Positions 61,006-64,000 of a stretch of 64,000 nt of DNA are shown here, one piece after another (the first letter of the stretch is position 1; every line of letters starts with the position of its first letter). This stretch comes from Mageeibacillus sp. Its GTDB lineage: Bacteria > Bacillota > Clostridia > Saccharofermentanales > Saccharofermentanaceae. Position numbers and translations under genes: made by a program. The stretch covers positions 246,868 through 310,867 of the forward strand of contig JAKVLB010000002.1 of NCBI GenBank assembly GCA_022484595.1. Reading direction: 5' to 3'. The notes below the pieces were generated by a model, which saw only the letters and a list, made by a program, of their open reading frames with translations, had not been told where the DNA came from and searched no databases.

Positions 61006-61608
61006 TAACAAGAAATATAAGAAAGCCATCTCTCTGATGGAGAATTATCACAAAGAGAATGTTGCTGATGCTCGCTCTGCAAGCCTGTTATCAAACCTTC
61101 ATAACAACCTCTCTACTGCTTATCAGTTCCGAAAGAAACATGAAGAAGCTGTAGCAGAACTTAAGACTGCATTCTCTATCCGAAGTGAATATGCCAATCT
61201 TGGATTGATTGAGAGTAACGATACACTACAGCAGACATTAATCCTTGCAAATATGCTGGTGCAGAATAAGGAATTTGATTCTGCTCTGGAAGTCCTTGAT
61301 TTCTGTGAATCTACCATTGTGGAAGTCATGTGTACAGCTAACCTCGACTATGGTATGTGTGAACTCTATCGTGGTGTCATTGCCTATACTCGTTCTCAGC
61401 CACAAATAGCAGAACAGCACCTGCTTAACGCAGATGCTGTCTTTCGTACTGTTATGAACGAGAACCCTGATAATGATTATTCTAAGAGTACTACTCGCTT
61501 TTGTATAGCTTGTATATGAGATGGGGAAAGCCTGAACTCGCAGAAACCTATAGACAACAGCTTCTAGGTGGCAATGTATTTGAAAGACATAATAATCTTT
61601 CGCAATAA
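61001..61608 (+). pseudogene. Truncated, frameshifted TPR-repeat protein remnant
   Basis: Without a start, the plus strand reads NKKYKKAISLMENYHKE on through TPR-like helical units (NNLSTAYQFRKKHEEAVAEL, ALEVLDFCESTIVEV, GVIAYTRSQPQIAEQHLLNA in pieces) to about 61500. The frame then breaks: a different frame continues YSLYMRWGKPELAETYRQQLLGG and ends at a TAA at 61606-61608. So both ends of a larger gene appear damaged. Its base content is lower in GC than the upstream genes. It overlaps the marR promoter. Confidence 0.75.
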
Positions 61609-61688
61609 AAAGCATACGGATATACATCACTTCCATAGCTTTCCTCTGCATCCTTCTATATTTTTACTAATATATCTCTTTTTACAAA

Positions 61689-61712
61689 GACGGGTGACCG
61701 AAGCCACCCGTC
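61689..61712 (-). terminator. Terminator-like hairpin after the surface protein gene
   Basis: On the minus strand GACGGGTGGC-TTCG-GTCACCCGTC: ten pairs (one G-U) with a UUCG loop, followed by TTTGTA, a poor U-tract. Confidence 0.6.
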
Positions 61713-61754
61713 TGTTATTTCTTTCATTTATCATCTAATTCCCTCAGTAAGAGA

Positions 61755-64000
61755 TTATCTGACTGTTTTTTTCTTTCTGCCGAAATAGACAACACCTGCT
61801 CCACTTATGATTGCAATGATGAACCACCATACAATTGGCGTGGAATCTCCAGTTTTTGGTGCCTCAACCGTCTCGGATGGAGTTGTTGTCTCCTGTGTTG
61901 TATTCTGTGTTGTATCCTGTGTTGTATCCTTCTTGGATGAATTTGTTGTATCCTGTGTCGACGCTTCATTTATCACAAATGTTGTTTCTACACTTCCATC
62001 GCTGTACTGGAATTTCACTTTATGAGTTCCAACACTTAATGTATTCAGATAAGTGGCATTGAATGTCAATATTGTACTTCCTGATTTCAGTGTATAGTTT
62101 GATGCATTCACAAGTTTATCATCCACATAGATTCCAGTTAATTTATCAAGTGAGCCAGCGCATGTAATCGTTAAAGTTCCATCTGTACTTAACTCGTGTG
62201 TTCCACCTGCACCTGCTGTAATAGTATAAGTTGGTGTTGGAGGATTTTGATCTGATGGTTTATTCTTATAAGTTGCTGTGACTTCCACTGCATTTGCTGG
62301 CATCTCAAATGTTGTTGTGGCACTGGTTGCACTTGCAAGAGTTACTCCTCCGCTTACTACTGTCCATTTATCAAATTCGTGTCCACTTGAAGCTGTATCT
62401 GCTGTAATAGTTACAGTTGCACCCGCTGTATAACATCCATCACCTGTTCCGTTGTTTACCGTTACTGCATAGGTGCTTGGTGCTGGCGCTGGTAACTCTA
62501 TTACATAGGCTGCACTTGCAACACTGCTGTTCTGCATACCAGGCTTAACAGCGATTGCTTTAATGGTTGTTGATATGCGTTCTCCCGGTATTCCTGTTAC
62601 CGTAATCGCTCCGCTATATACATTACTGGCTGCCGTTGGTGTTGTTCCATCCGTTGTGTAATAGATGGTTGCTCCATCGGTAGATGAGGAAAGTGAAACA
62701 GACTGATTCTCGGTATAAGTACCTGCCGCTGGTACAAATGTAGGTGCACCTACGATTCCTGCCGCGCTGATTGTTACTGTGATTGTTGTGGTAAGTGGTA
62801 CACTATTTTGATCTATATTAGAAGGACAAGTCACTGTACCATTTAAGGTGACTGACTGCTGTGTTAATACTTCTGGGTTATAACTTCCACTGGCTGGTGT
62901 TGTTGTATTCCATACAACTGCTGCTGTTGTTTCGGTATTTCCTTCTGTAACGATTGCAACATTGTTTGGAAGTCCCATATTAGCATAGGCAGTTCCGCTT
63001 GCTACTGTAATTCCTGTCGGTGCAGTAATATTTGTAAGCTTTGCCTTAGCTGTTGCCGGAAATGTATAAGTAATTGTTACTGTTCCATCACCATTCTTTA
63101 CAACGCTTGTTGCGTTCTGTCCATTTACTGTAGCTGTTACACCTGCTGCAAATTCATAATCATCTGTTTTTGTAAGTGTAACACTTGCAGTATAGGTGGT
63201 ATTATATCCAGCATTGCCTGTTGCTGACACATCTCCCTGCTTCCAAGTAACTGTAGGTACCGTAGTATATACTCCTCTTGTTGCACAGGCAGATGTAGTA
63301 TCAAATGTTGAGCCTGCTACAGGTGCCGTAATATCTGTTACTGCTACAGAATTGATTGCTGTAGCCTGTGTTGCCAGCTTCGCTGTTGTGATTCTATCTG
63401 CATCTGTTGATTCTATCCATACCTTGCAACCATCAAATGTGGTTAATGCGCTGCCCATAATAATATCACTTGCATTCACTGTCTGATCTGCAGAAGTAAT
63501 TGCAAGAGCATACACGCCAGTACTATTCTGTACCATAAGGTACTTATCACTAGCTCCTGTTACCTTTACTTGTGTACCGCTTGGATTGATCACTGCGCTA
63601 TCTGTTCCATCAGTATATGTATATCGCAGTGTATAAGTATTCGCTGTCATGACACTATTTGCTTTATATCCACTGTATGAAGATGATGCTGCATCCGCAG
63701 CAGATGCAAAGATGTCAGATGACAGATTCAAATTCAAAGCGGGCACTACCGAAACATCACGGTCGCGCACAATGTAGAGGACCACACTATCCCCTGGATT
63801 AGCCACGAGCGCAATGCTGTCATTAGTATTGAACGGCGAGCGCAGCCAGAAAGAATTTGTTTGAAATCCATTAATCCCTGTAAGTTTTGACAAGTCTATG
63901 GCAATATTATTTCCTGAACCAACATAAATTACTGACGCACCAAAACTATTTTGGTTCTCTGAATTTGGTAAATAGAGTTTTTTATCTGTTACTTCTGTAG
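61755..64000 (-). CDS. Sortase-type cell-surface protein, C-terminal part (window-truncated)
   Basis: At least 748 residues; open at the window edge. The C-terminus has PKTGDS, a hydrophobic segment (IVWWFIIAIISGAGVVYF) and the basic tail GRKKKTVR, a sortase-anchoring signal of the PKTGD type. Before that lies a Thr/Gln linker of TQDT-like units. Further in are a chitobiase-like/CHB_HEX_C repeat (TIYYTTDGTTPTAAS), a Big/InlB-like repeat (HEFDKWTVV) and Ig-like or MBG-type strands; near the visible N-terminus FWLRSPFNT resembles DUF6273-type domains. The DNA is more AT-rich than the first 60 kb. Adhesion or glycan binding is likely. Confidence 0.85.
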   Translation of the reverse strand, partial: TEVTDKKLYLPNSENQNSFGASVIYVGSGNNIAIDLSKLTGINGFQTNSFWLRSPFNTNDSIALVANPGDSVVLYIVRDRDVSVVPALNLNLSSDIFASAADAASSSYSGYKANSVMTANTYTLRYTYTDGTDSAVINPSGTQVKVTGASDKYLMVQNSTGVYALAITSADQTVNASDIIMGSALTTFDGCKVWIESTDADRITTAKLATQATAINSVAVTDITAPVAGSTFDTTSACATRGVYTTVPTVTWKQGDVSATGNAGYNTTYTASVTLTKTDDYEFAAGVTATVNGQNATSVVKNGDGTVTITYTFPATAKAKLTNITAPTGITVASGTAYANMGLPNNVAIVTEGNTETTAAVVWNTTTPASGSYNPEVLTQQSVTLNGTVTCPSNIDQNSVPLTTTITVTISAAGIVGAPTFVPAAGTYTENQSVSLSSSTDGATIYYTTDGTTPTAASNVYSGAITVTGIPGERISTTIKAIAVKPGMQNSSVASAAYVIELPAPAPSTYAVTVNNGTGDGCYTAGATVTITADTASSGHEFDKWTVVSGGVTLASATSATTTFEMPANAVEVTATYKNKPSDQNPPTPTYTITAGAGGTHELSTDGTLTITCAGSLDKLTGIYVDDKLVNASNYTLKSGSTILTFNATYLNTLSVGTHKVKFQYSDGSVETTFVINEASTQDTTNSSKKDTTQDTTQNTTQETTTPSETVEAPKTGDSTPIVWWFIIAIISGAGVVYFGRKKKTVR
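61891..61926 (-). repeat. 12-bp tandem repeats encoding the Thr/Gln linker
   Basis: Three adjacent copies of TCCTGTGTTGTA (one with TTC), coding on the minus strand for TQ(D/N/E)T units before the sortase motif. Related copies follow to about 61960. Confidence 0.8.

Noticed and set aside
1..64000. CRISPR arrays, rRNA, tRNA, insertion sequences, prophage genes, replication origin
   Set aside because: None was recognised by reading; tRNA and IS calls would need a search program to exclude fully.

Overview
The window looks like a chromosomal stretch of a Gram-positive, anaerobic member of the Clostridia, most likely Lachnospiraceae or a close relative. The evidence is the complete Firmicutes-order S10-spc-alpha ribosomal cluster, followed by ECF transporter genes and truA; a zinc-free S4 beginning MARDMTPVLKKCR and an L17 with a central insertion, both of a kind I associate with Lachnospiraceae; a SCIFF peptide with its radical SAM maturase; a small SRP RNA next to dnaX-ybaB-recR; and Veg, RqcP and formate-THF ligase. 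No rRNA, tRNA, CRISPR array, transposase or phage gene was seen.

Layout. 1-9.2 kb (minus strand): a partial membrane protein, cysK, a cyclophilin, pncB, an NfeD/SPFH pair, truA, a ROK glucokinase, ecfT and a fused ecfA1-ecfA2. 9.3-27.1 kb (minus): one ribosomal supercluster running from a promoter at 27.1 kb through rpsJ to rplQ, ending at a terminator near 9.26 kb. It holds a second, divergent secY directly after the normal one, and structured RNA in the rpsJ leader, after rpsH and before rpsM. 27.1-35 kb (minus): hslO, a methyltransferase, an M23 hydrolase, ftsX, ftsE with a very long tail, a PucR-type regulator and an MsmK/UgpC-type sugar ATPase. 35.4-40.2 kb (plus): argC-argB-argD-argF plus a GNAT acetyltransferase, behind a promoter that overlaps ARG-box-like dyads. 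40.2-42.3 kb (minus): ispE, a methyltransferase and veg. 42.6-54.8 kb (plus): fhs, a degenerate beta-lactamase-fold protein, SRP RNA, dnaX, ybaB, recR, rqcP, a divIC-like gene, a Nim-like flavoprotein, a zinc-ribbon/HD-like protein, an Orn/Lys/Arg decarboxylase-family protein, and the SCIFF pair scfA-scfB. One small minus-strand gene lies at 50.2 kb. 54.8-60.9 kb (minus): aspS, then a MarR regulator with two half-type ABC exporters. 61-64 kb: visibly more AT-rich DNA with a broken TPR gene (plus) and the 3' part of a sortase-type surface protein (minus).

How the parts relate. The ribosomal cluster couples translation genes to protein export (SecY) and nucleotide balance (Adk). FtsE/FtsX plus the coiled-coil M23 hydrolase form a cell-division peptidoglycan hydrolase unit. 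The arg genes form one tightly overlapping biosynthetic operon. MarR and the ABC pair form an autoregulated efflux module. The SCIFF peptide has its own strong promoter and a terminator before its maturase, so peptide should be made in excess of enzyme.

The observations most worth following up are the tandem divergent SecY, the structured ribosomal leaders, a candidate small RNA near 50.55 kb, catalytically degenerate enzyme folds at 44.3 and 50.8 kb, and the long acidic/basic tail on FtsE. All calls come from reading the sequence and from knowledge of the families; no database search or folding program was run.
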